Assembly (NCBI RefSeq): GCF_001660485.1
Contig: NZ_CP013979.1
Span: 3,534,001-3,598,000, forward strand
Origin: Agromyces aureus
Lineage (GTDB): Bacteria; Actinomycetota; Actinomycetes; Actinomycetales; Microbacteriaceae
Direction of reading: 5' to 3'
DNA length: 64,000 bases
Position 1 is the stretch's first letter; each line of letters begins with the position of its first letter. The notes beneath the pieces are model-generated. The model was not told the DNA's origin. It did not search any database and saw nothing but the letters and a program-made list of their open reading frames with translations. This document shows positions 57,419 to 64,000 of this stretch, one piece after another. A program made the translations under genes and the position numbers.

Positions 57419-57515
57419 TCGAGAGAGCCGCGGCCCCCGGTCGACGATCGGGGGCGCCCGGACGACGCCCTCGCACACCCGGGGGATCCCGATCGAGCTC
57501 GCACCGGAAGCGCCG

Positions 57516-57547
57516 AGAGGCCACGGACGTTGACGTCCGCGGCCTCT
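57516..57547 (-). terminator. hairpin terminator of exporter operon
   Basis: Fourteen-bp arms (57516-57529, 57534-57547) with one mismatch close over TTGA, 40 nt past the permease stop. Confidence 0.7.
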
Positions 57548-57587
57548 GCAACCGTCGCGAACCGACGGTGCCGTCCGCGCCTCGCCC

Positions 57588-58436
57588 CTACGCGCTGCGC
57601 TGGTAGACCCGGAAGGCGCGGGTCGCGAGCCAGGCGAGCACCATCGTGAACGCCACGAGGTATCCGAGGTACGACCACACGCTCGCCCAGTCGGGATCGG
57701 CCGAGAGGAGCGCCTCGCGCCCGGCGACGACCGCCCATTCGAACGGGTTGAAGCGCGCGACATCCGCGACCCAGCCGGCCGACAGCGACGTGTCCATGAG
57801 CGCCGAGCTCAGGAACATGAGCGGGATCGTGATGAGCTGCGAGAGCCCGATCAGGATGTTCTGGTCGCGGGCGAGCAACGCCGCCGCGTTCGAGAGCGCC
57901 GAGAACGCGGCGGTGAGCAGCATCGCCGCCGCGAGCAGCACGAGCACGCCGGCGAGTCCGCCGTCGAAGCGCGCACCGAGCAGCCATGCGACGCCCAGCA
58001 CGATGAGCGTCTGCACGAACGTGAGCACCGCCTGGTAGACGAGCGAGGCGACCATGAGCGCGCCGCGATGCGTCGGCGAGGTGAGCAGGCGATCCATGAC
58101 GCCGCGGTTCATGTCCTCGATGAACGACGTGCCGGCCCACGCGCTGCCGAAGAGGGCCATCATCACGACGATGCCCGGCGTGAGGAACTCGAGGTAGTCG
58201 GCGCCGCCCGAGAAGCCCGGGATCTCGACGACCGACTTGAAGAGCTGCCCGAACAGCAGGAGCCAGATGAGCGGCTGCACGAGGTTCATGACGACGAACG
58301 CCGGAACCCGCACCGCCGCGCGAAGCTGCCGGAGCGTCAGCACCGCCGTGTGTCGGAGGAATCCCGTGCCCGCGCGCGACGGACGTGACGCCGTGCCGCG
58401 CGTGGCGGCGCGTGTCGTGGTGGTCGTGGCGGTCAT
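57588..58436 (-). CDS. ABC-2 type exporter permease
   Basis: The 282-residue membrane protein has six predicted helices after a Thr/Arg-rich cytosolic N terminus of about 28 residues. DrrB-like features are NRGVMDRLLTSPTHRGALMV in the coupling region and FLSSALMDTSLSAGWVADVARFNP toward the C terminus (shown here as separate adjoining stretches of one segment). Its ATG overlaps the upstream ATPase stop (ATGA). It is related to, but distinct from, the TetR-linked exporter at 38.6 kb. Confidence 0.9.
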   Translation of the reverse strand: MTATTTTTRAATRGTASRPSRAGTGFLRHTAVLTLRQLRAAVRVPAFVVMNLVQPLIWLLLFGQLFKSVVEIPGFSGGADYLEFLTPGIVVMMALFGSAWAGTSFIEDMNRGVMDRLLTSPTHRGALMVASLVYQAVLTFVQTLIVLGVAWLLGARFDGGLAGVLVLLAAAMLLTAAFSALSNAAALLARDQNILIGLSQLITIPLMFLSSALMDTSLSAGWVADVARFNPFEWAVVAGREALLSADPDWASVWSYLGYLVAFTMVLAWLATRAFRVYQRSA

Positions 58437-59503
58437 GCTGCACGCTCCTCTGCGGTCGCGGGGCCGTCGATCGTGGGGCCGTCGATCGTGGGCGTCGCCT
58501 GGTCGGTCGCCGAGCCCTCGCTGTGCGCCGACGAGAAGGAACGCCCGGTGTGGGCGAGGTAGACGTCATCGAGGCTCGGCCTCGCGACGGTCGCCGACGC
58601 GACCCGCAGCCGCTCGGCGTCGAGCATGGCGAGCGCGAGCGGCAGCGCCTGCCCGCCCTCGTCGGTGCGCGCCCGCACGGTGCGCCCCTCGCGCACCACG
58701 TCGCGGAACACCGGGCTGCGCCCGATGAGCGTCAGGGCGCCATCGACATCGGCGGCGTCGAGCAGTTCGAGCACGATGGCGTCGCCGCGGAGCGCCGCCT
58801 TCAGCTCTTCCGGCTCGCCCTCGGTCACGACCCGGCCGTTCGCGACGATCGCGAGACGGCTGGCGAGGCGATCGGCCTCTTCGAGGTAGTGCGTGGTGAG
58901 CAGCACCGTGGTGCGTTCGTCGGCAGCCATGCGCTCGATCTCGGCCCACATCTCGGTGCGCGCCTCGGGGTCGAGCCCGGTGGTCGGCTCGTCGAGGAAG
59001 AGCACGGCGGGGTGATGCATGAGCCCGATCGCGACGTCGAGCTTTCGGGCCATGCCGCCGGAGTAGGTCTTCACCTGGCGTCGCGCCGCAGCGGCGAGGC
59101 CGAAGCGATCGAGCAGGTCACCGGCCCGCGACCTCGCATCGCGGGTGCCCATGCCGTGCAGTTGTCCGGCGAGCACGAGGTTCTCGAGGCCGGTGTCCAT
59201 GGGGTCGGAGACCTGCTTCTGGGCGACGAAGCCGATCGACCGACGCACGTCTGCCGCTCGGCCGCGAACGTCGAAGCCGGCGACGAACGCGTCACCCGAG
59301 TCGGCCGCGCTGAGCGTCGCGAGGATCTTCACGGTGGTCGACTTGCCGGCGCCGTTCGGACCGAGGAGCCCGAACACGGTGCCCTCCTCGACGCCGAAGC
59401 TCAGCCCGTCGAGGGCGGTGACGGGCGGCTTGCGCCGGCCCTGCGGATAGCGTTTGACGAGGTTCCTGGCCTCGAGGGCCAGCCCCGGTGTCGTGGTGGG
59501 CAT
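58433..59503 (-). CDS. ABC exporter ATP-binding protein (DrrA-like)
   Basis: The 356 residues contain Walker A GPNGAGKSTT (48-57), signature VKTYSGGMARKLDVA, Walker B VLFLDEPTTGLD and H-loop LLTTHYLEEAD. A C-terminal DrrA-type domain with PSLDDVYLAHTGRSF follows. The ATG is preceded by GGAGAAACCGC. Unlike the exporter at 37.6 kb no TetR gene lies next to it, although the upstream 418-nt gap contains a repressor-like palindrome. Confidence 0.92.
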   Translation of the reverse strand: MPTTTPGLALEARNLVKRYPQGRRKPPVTALDGLSFGVEEGTVFGLLGPNGAGKSTTVKILATLSAADSGDAFVAGFDVRGRAADVRRSIGFVAQKQVSDPMDTGLENLVLAGQLHGMGTRDARSRAGDLLDRFGLAAAARRQVKTYSGGMARKLDVAIGLMHHPAVLFLDEPTTGLDPEARTEMWAEIERMAADERTTVLLTTHYLEEADRLASRLAIVANGRVVTEGEPEELKAALRGDAIVLELLDAADVDGALTLIGRSPVFRDVVREGRTVRARTDEGGQALPLALAMLDAERLRVASATVARPSLDDVYLAHTGRSFSSAHSEGSATDQATPTIDGPTIDGPATAEERAA

Positions 59504-59728
59504 GCGGTTTCTCCGATCTCGGTCGAGCCCGCCCGGTCGGGCAGGCTCTTCGGAGTCGGTTCAGCGCTGGGCGGTACGCTGGCGGCGCGCACTGGTCTCG
59601 CGTTCGGCTTCGCACTGAACGACTCGGTTGCGTGGGCGGCTCGGGTGTTGCAGCACCCGGGCCGCCGTCTTCTGATGTCAGGACGCCTGCCGTCTCGGCA
59701 TCGCCTGTTGTTCATCTCGATAGGTACT

Positions 59729-59744
59729 GTATCAGATCAAATAC
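59729..59744. promoter_or_regulatory. imperfect palindrome, possible repressor site
   Basis: GTATCAGATCAAATAC has 6 of 8 pairs matching about its centre. It lies 226 nt upstream of the exporter ATPase start, in the only AT-rich patch of the gap. Confidence 0.35.
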
Positions 59745-59817
59745 CAGACGAGAAGGAATGATTCGGATGTCGCGGTCCCGCCGGGATCGGGCGCGTCGCG
59801 CATCGGGATGCCACCGG

Positions 59818-59897
59818 CCAGCGCACGACGAGCGGGTGCGGTGCGGATGTCCGCGCACCAGCGCACGACGAGCGGGCTCGGTGCAGATGCCCGCTCG
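59818..59897. repeat. 40-bp tandem duplication
   Basis: Two adjacent 40-bp copies (59818-59857 and 59858-59897) share their first 19 bases exactly and diverge at several positions later. Confidence 0.7.
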
Positions 59898-59921
59898 CCG
59901 CCCGCCCGGCAGAGCGCAGCG

Positions 59922-61979
59922 CTAGCGCGCCAGGTGCGCGTCGACGACGGCGACGAGCGCGTCGCCGTAGGCCTCGCGCTTCTTCACGCCGATGCCCGAG
60001 ATGCCGTCGAGCCCGGCGACCGAACGGGGTCGCTCGGTCGCGACCGCGCGCAGCGTGGCATCGCCGAACACGATGTACGCGGGCACGCCCTGCTCGCGGG
60101 CCTCGGCGCCGCGCCAGGCGCGCAGCGCCTCGAACAGTTCGGCATCGTCGGGGCTGAGATCGGCTGCGGCCGACGCGGCCTTCGGGCCCCGCCGCGAGGC
60201 GGCGCGTTCGGGCTCGGCTCGGAGCATGACGGTGCGCGTGCCCGAGAGCACCTCGTTGCCCGTGTCGGTGACCGAGAGCGTGCCGTACTCGCCGTGGGTC
60301 GCGAGCAGCCCCTGCGCGAGCAGCTGTCGCACGATGCCGCGCCACTGCTGCTCGGACACGTCGGCGCCGATGCCCCACGTGGCGAGCGTGTCGTGGCCGT
60401 ACTGGCCGACCCGCGGGGTCTGCTTGCCGCGGAGGATGTCGATGAGGTGCCCCGCGCCGTAACGCTGACGCCGTTCACGCTCGAGTCGCACGATCGTCGA
60501 CATGAACTTCTGCGCGGGCACCGTGCCGTCGAGCGCGACGGGCGGCTCGAGGCAGGTGTCGCAGTTGCCGCATGCCTCGCTCGGCTGGCCGAAGTAGGCG
60601 AGGAGGTTCTGCCTGCGGCACTGCACGGTCTCGCACAGGGCGAGCATCGCGTCGAGGTGCGACGCGAGACGGCGCCGATGCGCGAGGTCGCCGGGGCTCT
60701 CGTCGATCATGCGGCGCTGCTGCACCACGTCTTGCAGCCCGTAGGCGAGCCACGTCGTGGCGGGCAGGCCGTCGCGGCCGGCACGCCCCGTCTCCTGGTA
60801 GTAGCCCTCGACCGACTTCGGCAGGTCGACGTGGGCGACGAAGCGCACGTCGGGCTTGTCGATACCCATGCCGAACGCGATCGTCGCCACGACGACCACG
60901 CCGTCTTCGCGAAGGAACCGTTCTTGTGTGCGGCGGCGCACGCCGGCGTCGAGACCGGCGTGGTACGGCAGGGCGTTGACGCCGTTCTGGGCGAGGAAGC
61001 CCGCGATCTTCTCGGTGCTCGCGCGCGACAGCGCGTAGACGATGCCCGCGACCGGCGTGCCTTCGGCGTCGACGCCCTCGCTGCGCACGAACTCGAGGAG
61101 CTGCTTGCGCACCTCCGACTTGGGCGCGATGCGGTACTGGATGTTCGGCCGGTCGAAGCTCGACACGAAGTGCCGGGCGTCTTCGAGCGAGAGGCGGGTC
61201 GTGATCTCGCGGTGCGTCGCCTCGGTCGCGGTCGCGGTGAGCGCGATGCGAGGCACGTCGGGCCAACGCTCGCTGAGTTCGGAGAGCGCGAGGTAGTCGG
61301 GCCGGAAGTCGTGGCCCCACTGGGCCACGCAGTGCGCCTCGTCGATCGCGAACAGCGCGACCGTGCCCTGCTGCAGGAACCGCTTGACCGGCTCGGAGCT
61401 CAGCCGCTCGGGCGCGATGTAGAGCAGGTCGAGCTCGCCCGCGAGGTAGGCGCGCTCGACCTCGGCACGCTCGAAGGACTGCTGGCTCGAATTGAGGTAG
61501 GCCGCGCGGACGCCGTTGCGCTGCAGCGCGTCGACCTGGTCGTGCATGAGCGCGATGAGCGGCGACACGACGATGCCGGTTCCCTCGCGCAGCAGCGACG
61601 GGATCTGGTAGCAGAGGCTCTTGCCGCCACTCGTCGGCATGAGCACGACGGCGTCGCCGCCGTCGGCGACCTGAGCGATGATCTCGGCCTGCTCGCCCCG
61701 GAAGGCGTCGTAGCCGAACACCGTGTGCAGCGCCTCCTCGGCGCTCGCGAACCGCGCGGGCGCGGCCTGCACCGAGCCGGGTCGCGCCGACGCGACCCGC
61801 GCCGTCGCCGCGGCAGGAGTCGAGGCGGGTGTCGAACGCTGCGCCGACCGGAACTCGTCGTCGGCCGGCGGCGCCCACCCGTCGTCGACGGGCGGAACCC
61901 ACTCGTCGGCCGGCGGTTCGAACTCGTCGAGCGGCCACGGCACGCCGTCGTAGGGGTCGGGTTCGGGGTTGCGGCTCAC
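59922..61979 (-). CDS. recQ: ATP-dependent DNA helicase RecQ
   Basis: 3'-5' DNA helicase for recombination repair. The 685 residues have an acidic, Pro-rich N-terminal extension (about 1-78). Walker A MPTSGGKSLCYQIP (114-127), DEAHC and the arginine-finger region GRAGRDG follow. The zinc subdomain has Cys pairs CETVQC and CGNCDTC, with an RQC winged helix and a C-terminal HRDC domain (GLDGISGIGVKKREAYGDAL). The GTG at 61979 is chosen because TACACT ends 6 nt upstream (leaderless); the frame beyond it is Gly/Arg-rich. Confidence 0.93.
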   Translation of the reverse strand: MSRNPEPDPYDGVPWPLDEFEPPADEWVPPVDDGWAPPADDEFRSAQRSTPASTPAAATARVASARPGSVQAAPARFASAEEALHTVFGYDAFRGEQAEIIAQVADGGDAVVLMPTSGGKSLCYQIPSLLREGTGIVVSPLIALMHDQVDALQRNGVRAAYLNSSQQSFERAEVERAYLAGELDLLYIAPERLSSEPVKRFLQQGTVALFAIDEAHCVAQWGHDFRPDYLALSELSERWPDVPRIALTATATEATHREITTRLSLEDARHFVSSFDRPNIQYRIAPKSEVRKQLLEFVRSEGVDAEGTPVAGIVYALSRASTEKIAGFLAQNGVNALPYHAGLDAGVRRRTQERFLREDGVVVVATIAFGMGIDKPDVRFVAHVDLPKSVEGYYQETGRAGRDGLPATTWLAYGLQDVVQQRRMIDESPGDLAHRRRLASHLDAMLALCETVQCRRQNLLAYFGQPSEACGNCDTCLEPPVALDGTVPAQKFMSTIVRLERERRQRYGAGHLIDILRGKQTPRVGQYGHDTLATWGIGADVSEQQWRGIVRQLLAQGLLATHGEYGTLSVTDTGNEVLSGTRTVMLRAEPERAASRRGPKAASAAADLSPDDAELFEALRAWRGAEAREQGVPAYIVFGDATLRAVATERPRSVAGLDGISGIGVKKREAYGDALVAVVDAHLAR

Positions 61980-61985
61980 CCGTCG

Positions 61986-61991
61986 AGTGTA
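61986..61991 (-). promoter_or_regulatory. -10 box of recQ, leaderless
   Basis: TACACT on the minus strand lies 6 nt before the GTG start; no Shine-Dalgarno is present. Confidence 0.45.
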
Positions 61992-62038
61992 ACGAGCACC
62001 CCCGACGGGTGAGCCGGACGATCCCCAGGCTCGGTCGC

Positions 62039-62680
62039 TCAGCCCCGGCGGCGCACGAACAGCCAGGTCGCGACGCCGGCGACGAGCACCACGACGACGC
62101 CCGCCCCGAGCCACAGCAGATCGGTCGAGCCGGATGCCGCGGCATCCGCCCCGCCGTCTTCCGCCTGGTCGGACGCGTCGCCCGTCGCCGACGGATCCGG
62201 CTTACCGGAGCCCGTGGCGTCGCCGCCGCACGCGGGCGCATCGGTGCCCGTCGCGAGCACCGCACCCTCGGCCGGCTGCCACTCGAAGGTCCACTCCCCC
62301 GAGATCGGGTGGCCGTCGGTCGAGACGACCTGCCAGAGCACGGTGTACGTGCCGGCCTCGCCGAGGTCGACCGCGGAGGACGCCGTCGCCCCGTCGATCG
62401 TGGCGCAGCCGTCGCCGTAGTACCGATCGTCGGGACCCTGCACGAGCAGGGCCGCGCCGGTTCCGAGGTCGAGCAGCGCGTCATTGGTCGTGAGCGACAC
62501 CGTGCCGGGCTGCTCGGTCACGACCGCGCCGTCGGCCGGCGTCGTCGAGATCACGGAGTTGTGCGCCGACGCCGACACCGCCGGCACGGTCACCAGCAGA
62601 GCGGATGCCGCGACGAGCAGCGCTGCGCCGAGCACGCCGCGCGCGCCGGCACGACGTCCGACGCCGGGCCGGGCCCGCAT
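62039..62680 (-). CDS. CopC domain copper-binding protein, membrane-anchored
   Basis: The 213 residues have a signal peptide ending SASA, so the mature protein begins with His in HNSVISTTPADGAVV, as in CopC/PcoC copper carriers. The second His region is STDGHPISGEWTFEW. A Gly/Ser/Asp linker and a C-terminal helix with RRRG anchor it. The ATG at 62680 follows AAGGA and overlaps the DUF1775 stop. Probable role is extracytoplasmic copper binding or delivery. Confidence 0.88.
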   Translation of the reverse strand: MRARPGVGRRAGARGVLGAALLVAASALLVTVPAVSASAHNSVISTTPADGAVVTEQPGTVSLTTNDALLDLGTGAALLVQGPDDRYYGDGCATIDGATASSAVDLGEAGTYTVLWQVVSTDGHPISGEWTFEWQPAEGAVLATGTDAPACGGDATGSGKPDPSATGDASDQAEDGGADAAASGSTDLLWLGAGVVVVLVAGVATWLFVRRRG

Positions 62681-63363
62681 CACGCGTCCTTGCGGGGGCG
62701 ACGCGCCGCGATCGCGACGACGAGGCCGACGACGCCGACCGCGAGGCCGCCGATGCCGAGCACGCGTGCGACGGTGTCGCTCGAGTCGGCGTCGGCCGCG
62801 GCATCCGCCTCGTGCTCCTCACCCTCGGCGTCGCCCGCCTCGGCCGCGCCGCCGTGGTGGCCGCCCGCGACGGCCTCGGTGACCGTGATGCTCGGCGCCG
62901 GGTGCTCGGGCTCGGCCTCGCCCTCGACCATGGGCTCGTTCCAGTTCGTCTCACCGGTCTCGCAGGTCTGCAGCACGGGGAACTCGAGGGTCTTGCCCGC
63001 GGCGTCCTCGGGCAGCGGCATCTGCAGCGCGATCGTGTCGCGGTAGCCGTCGACGAGCGGCGTGACGGCCGTGTAGACGACCTGGCTCGTGCGCTCGCCG
63101 TCGGCGACCTTCTCGATGGTCCAGTTCGGGTTGACGGTGGGCGTGACCGACTCGATCTCGTCGGGGATGTCGAACGTGAGGCTCGTGGTCGGGGAGCCCT
63201 CGCAGCCGTGTCCGACCGAGAAGGTCAGCACGCTGTAGCTGCCGGCGGCGGTGTCGGTCGGCGTCACGGTGACGTGGGCGCTCGCGGCCAGGGGCGCGCC
63301 GAGCGCGAGCAGCGCGCCTCCGACGAGGGCGGACGAGGCGATGGCGGCGGTACGGAAGTTCAT
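62680..63363 (-). CDS. YcnI family DUF1775 copper-binding protein
   Basis: The 227-residue secreted, membrane-anchored protein has a signal peptide ending AASA, exposing H30 at the mature N terminus (HVTVTPTDTAAGSYSVL). In characterised YcnI this His binds copper (family knowledge). The domain continues with VGHGCEGSPTTSLTFDIP and NPNWTIEKV. A His/Glu-rich linker (GGHHGG) and a C-terminal membrane helix with RRPRK follow. The ATG follows GAGGAA. It overlaps the CopC gene, forming a copper-handling module. Confidence 0.92.
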   Translation of the reverse strand: MNFRTAAIASSALVGGALLALGAPLAASAHVTVTPTDTAAGSYSVLTFSVGHGCEGSPTTSLTFDIPDEIESVTPTVNPNWTIEKVADGERTSQVVYTAVTPLVDGYRDTIALQMPLPEDAAGKTLEFPVLQTCETGETNWNEPMVEGEAEPEHPAPSITVTEAVAGGHHGGAAEAGDAEGEEHEADAAADADSSDTVARVLGIGGLAVGVVGLVVAIAARRPRKDA

Positions 63364-63520
63364 GGGTTCCTCTTCGTGGGTGCGCGACGACGGCGATGTT
63401 CGGCGGTCGCGGATCAGGTGGTGCATGCAGGTGGTTCGGAGCCGTCGGCCGAGCAGATGCGCGAGGCATGCTTCGAGCGTTCGACGGCGTCGCCGACGTC
63501 GGGCGTGGTGCCCGGAGACG

Positions 63521-64000
63521 TCAGGCGGCGGCGAACCCCTGCGGCGGCCCACGGTGCCGCATCGCGGAGAGGTAGAGCAGGCCCGCGAGCACGCGCGGAG
63601 CCTCGAACCGAGCGGCGCGCGCCACGGCGGTCTTCGGTGCGAGCACGACGAGGGTCGGCATCGACGGGAGCACGGATGCCACGAGCAGGCCGCCTGCGCG
63701 GAACACGGCGCGGAGTGCCTCGTCGCCGTGCCGGATCGCGAGCACGGTCACGACGACGGCGAGCACGTGGGTCGCGAGCATCGAGAGGTCGTAGGAGAAC
63801 GCGGCGGAGGTCGTGGCCACGGGCAGCGGGAGGACGGCGTGGTGGTGTGCGCCGGTCGCGCTCGCCAGCCCGCCCGCATCGGCGGCGGTCGCACCCGCAG
63901 CACCCTGCACCGAGTACAGCGCGTGCAGCGCGAACTGCGTGAGCGAGACGGCGACGACCGTGCGCACCGGCGAGAGCCGCGCGCCGACCACGGCGATGCA
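63521..64000 (-). CDS. membrane protein of copper module (5' end outside window)
   Basis: At least 156 residues with about four hydrophobic helices; the visible part includes SLTQFALHALYSVQG, AHHHAVLPLP and SYDLSMLATHVLAVVVTVLA. The frame is open to the right edge, so the real start may lie outside; a GTG at 63991 is the first in-window option. His-rich AHHH and position upstream of ycnI-copC on the same strand suggest a role in copper transport or storage. The 157 nt to ycnI hold no gene. Confidence 0.6.
   Translation of the reverse strand, partial: CIAVVGARLSPVRTVVAVSLTQFALHALYSVQGAAGATAADAGGLASATGAHHHAVLPLPVATTSAAFSYDLSMLATHVLAVVVTVLAIRHGDEALRAVFRAGGLLVASVLPSMPTLVVLAPKTAVARAARFEAPRVLAGLLYLSAMRHRGPPQGFAAA

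Larger units (their letters stand above)
57280..57587. other. intergenic region between GH5 and exporter genes
   Basis: No convincing gene is seen. The half next to GH5 holds its leader, promoter and two operators. The other half holds the exporter terminator; the rest is Arg/Pro-codon-like GC-rich sequence without recognisable structure. Confidence 0.6.
59504..59921. other. intergenic region with AT-rich promoter island and 40-bp tandem duplication
   Basis: No convincing gene is seen. At 59729-59744 GTATCAGATCAAATAC is an imperfect 16-bp palindrome inside an unusually AT-rich stretch (about 59720-59760). It is followed by AGAAGGA and an Arg-rich open frame of about 55 codons (59758-59925) that looks non-coding. 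A 40-bp unit beginning CCAGCGCACGACGAGCGGG occurs at 59818-59857 and 59858-59897. The gap may be a relic of a divergent regulator gene. Confidence 0.55.

Noticed and set aside
59758..59925. Arg-rich frame of about 55 codons with AGAAGGA just upstream
   Set aside because: Composition follows a 40-bp tandem duplication and lacks any protein-like pattern; more likely a relic or chance frame.
63364..63520. Small frames in the gap upstream of ycnI
   Set aside because: Arg/Pro-rich readings without ribosome sites; treated as intergenic.

Overview
This 64 kb window is high-GC chromosomal DNA of an actinobacterium, most likely a Microbacteriaceae member such as Agromyces or a relative (inference). 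Supporting signs are the tilS-hpt-ftsH-folE-folP order, a DUF7882-type small protein, very frequent GGATGC/GCATCC hexamers, and many start codons sitting 6-7 nt after a TANNNT hexamer with no Shine-Dalgarno sequence. I see no rRNA, CRISPR array, transposase, integrase or phage gene; the content is chromosomal core plus metabolic accessory genes.

Layout. (a) 1-5.4 kb, minus strand: tRNA modification (tilS), purine salvage (hpt), the membrane protease ftsH and folate synthesis (folE, folP), divergent from ppa. (b) 6.1-8.7 kb: two overlapping secreted coiled-coil peptidoglycan hydrolases (NlpC/P60 and M23). (c) 8.9-9.4 kb: tRNA-Glu, tRNA-Asp and tRNA-Phe with promoter and terminators. (d) 9.6-14.4 kb: a four-gene glycan operon (two GT4 glycosyltransferases, a probable helical-barrel protein, a GH130 protein). 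(e) 14.6-16.5 kb: a surface protein with an LAXTG sorting signal and an aerolysin/ETX-MTX2-like module. (f) 16.5-20.8 kb: two-component system and a beta-lactamase-fold lipoprotein. (g) 20.9-25 kb: marR-MATE operon with a self-overlapping operator, and an NhaA-DsbA fusion. (h) 25-39.4 kb: mixed housekeeping and accessory genes (CPBP protease, hydrolases, PHP protein, alcohol dehydrogenase, DMT transporters, zinc peptidase, proline iminopeptidase, mdh) and a TetR-controlled DrrAB-like exporter. (i) 39.5-43.2 kb: acyl-CoA oxidase, a membrane protein and a DMT transporter.

(j) 43.2-57.4 kb is a carbohydrate-use locus: GH36 alpha-galactosidase, a LacI regulator, GH35 beta-galactosidase, an ABC sugar importer, a GH38-like DUF5054 protein translationally coupled to a metallophosphoesterase, and a secreted GH5 enzyme. 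Five copies of one LacI-type operator (consensus AATGTTTRCGTTRMC) lie at the lacI/GH36, importer/DUF5054 and GH5 promoters and tie these units into one regulon. The enzyme set would suit a galactose-decorated beta-mannan or beta-glucan, but the substrate is inferred. (k) 57.6-59.5 kb: a second ABC-2 exporter. (l) 59.9-62 kb: recQ. (m) 62-64 kb: a YcnI-CopC copper module running off the right edge.

The strongest candidates for undescribed biology are the wall-anchored aerolysin-like protein, the GT4-GT4-barrel-GH130 operon, the DUF5054/phosphoesterase pair inside the LacI regulon, and a triple-repeat C-terminal module on the GH5 enzyme.
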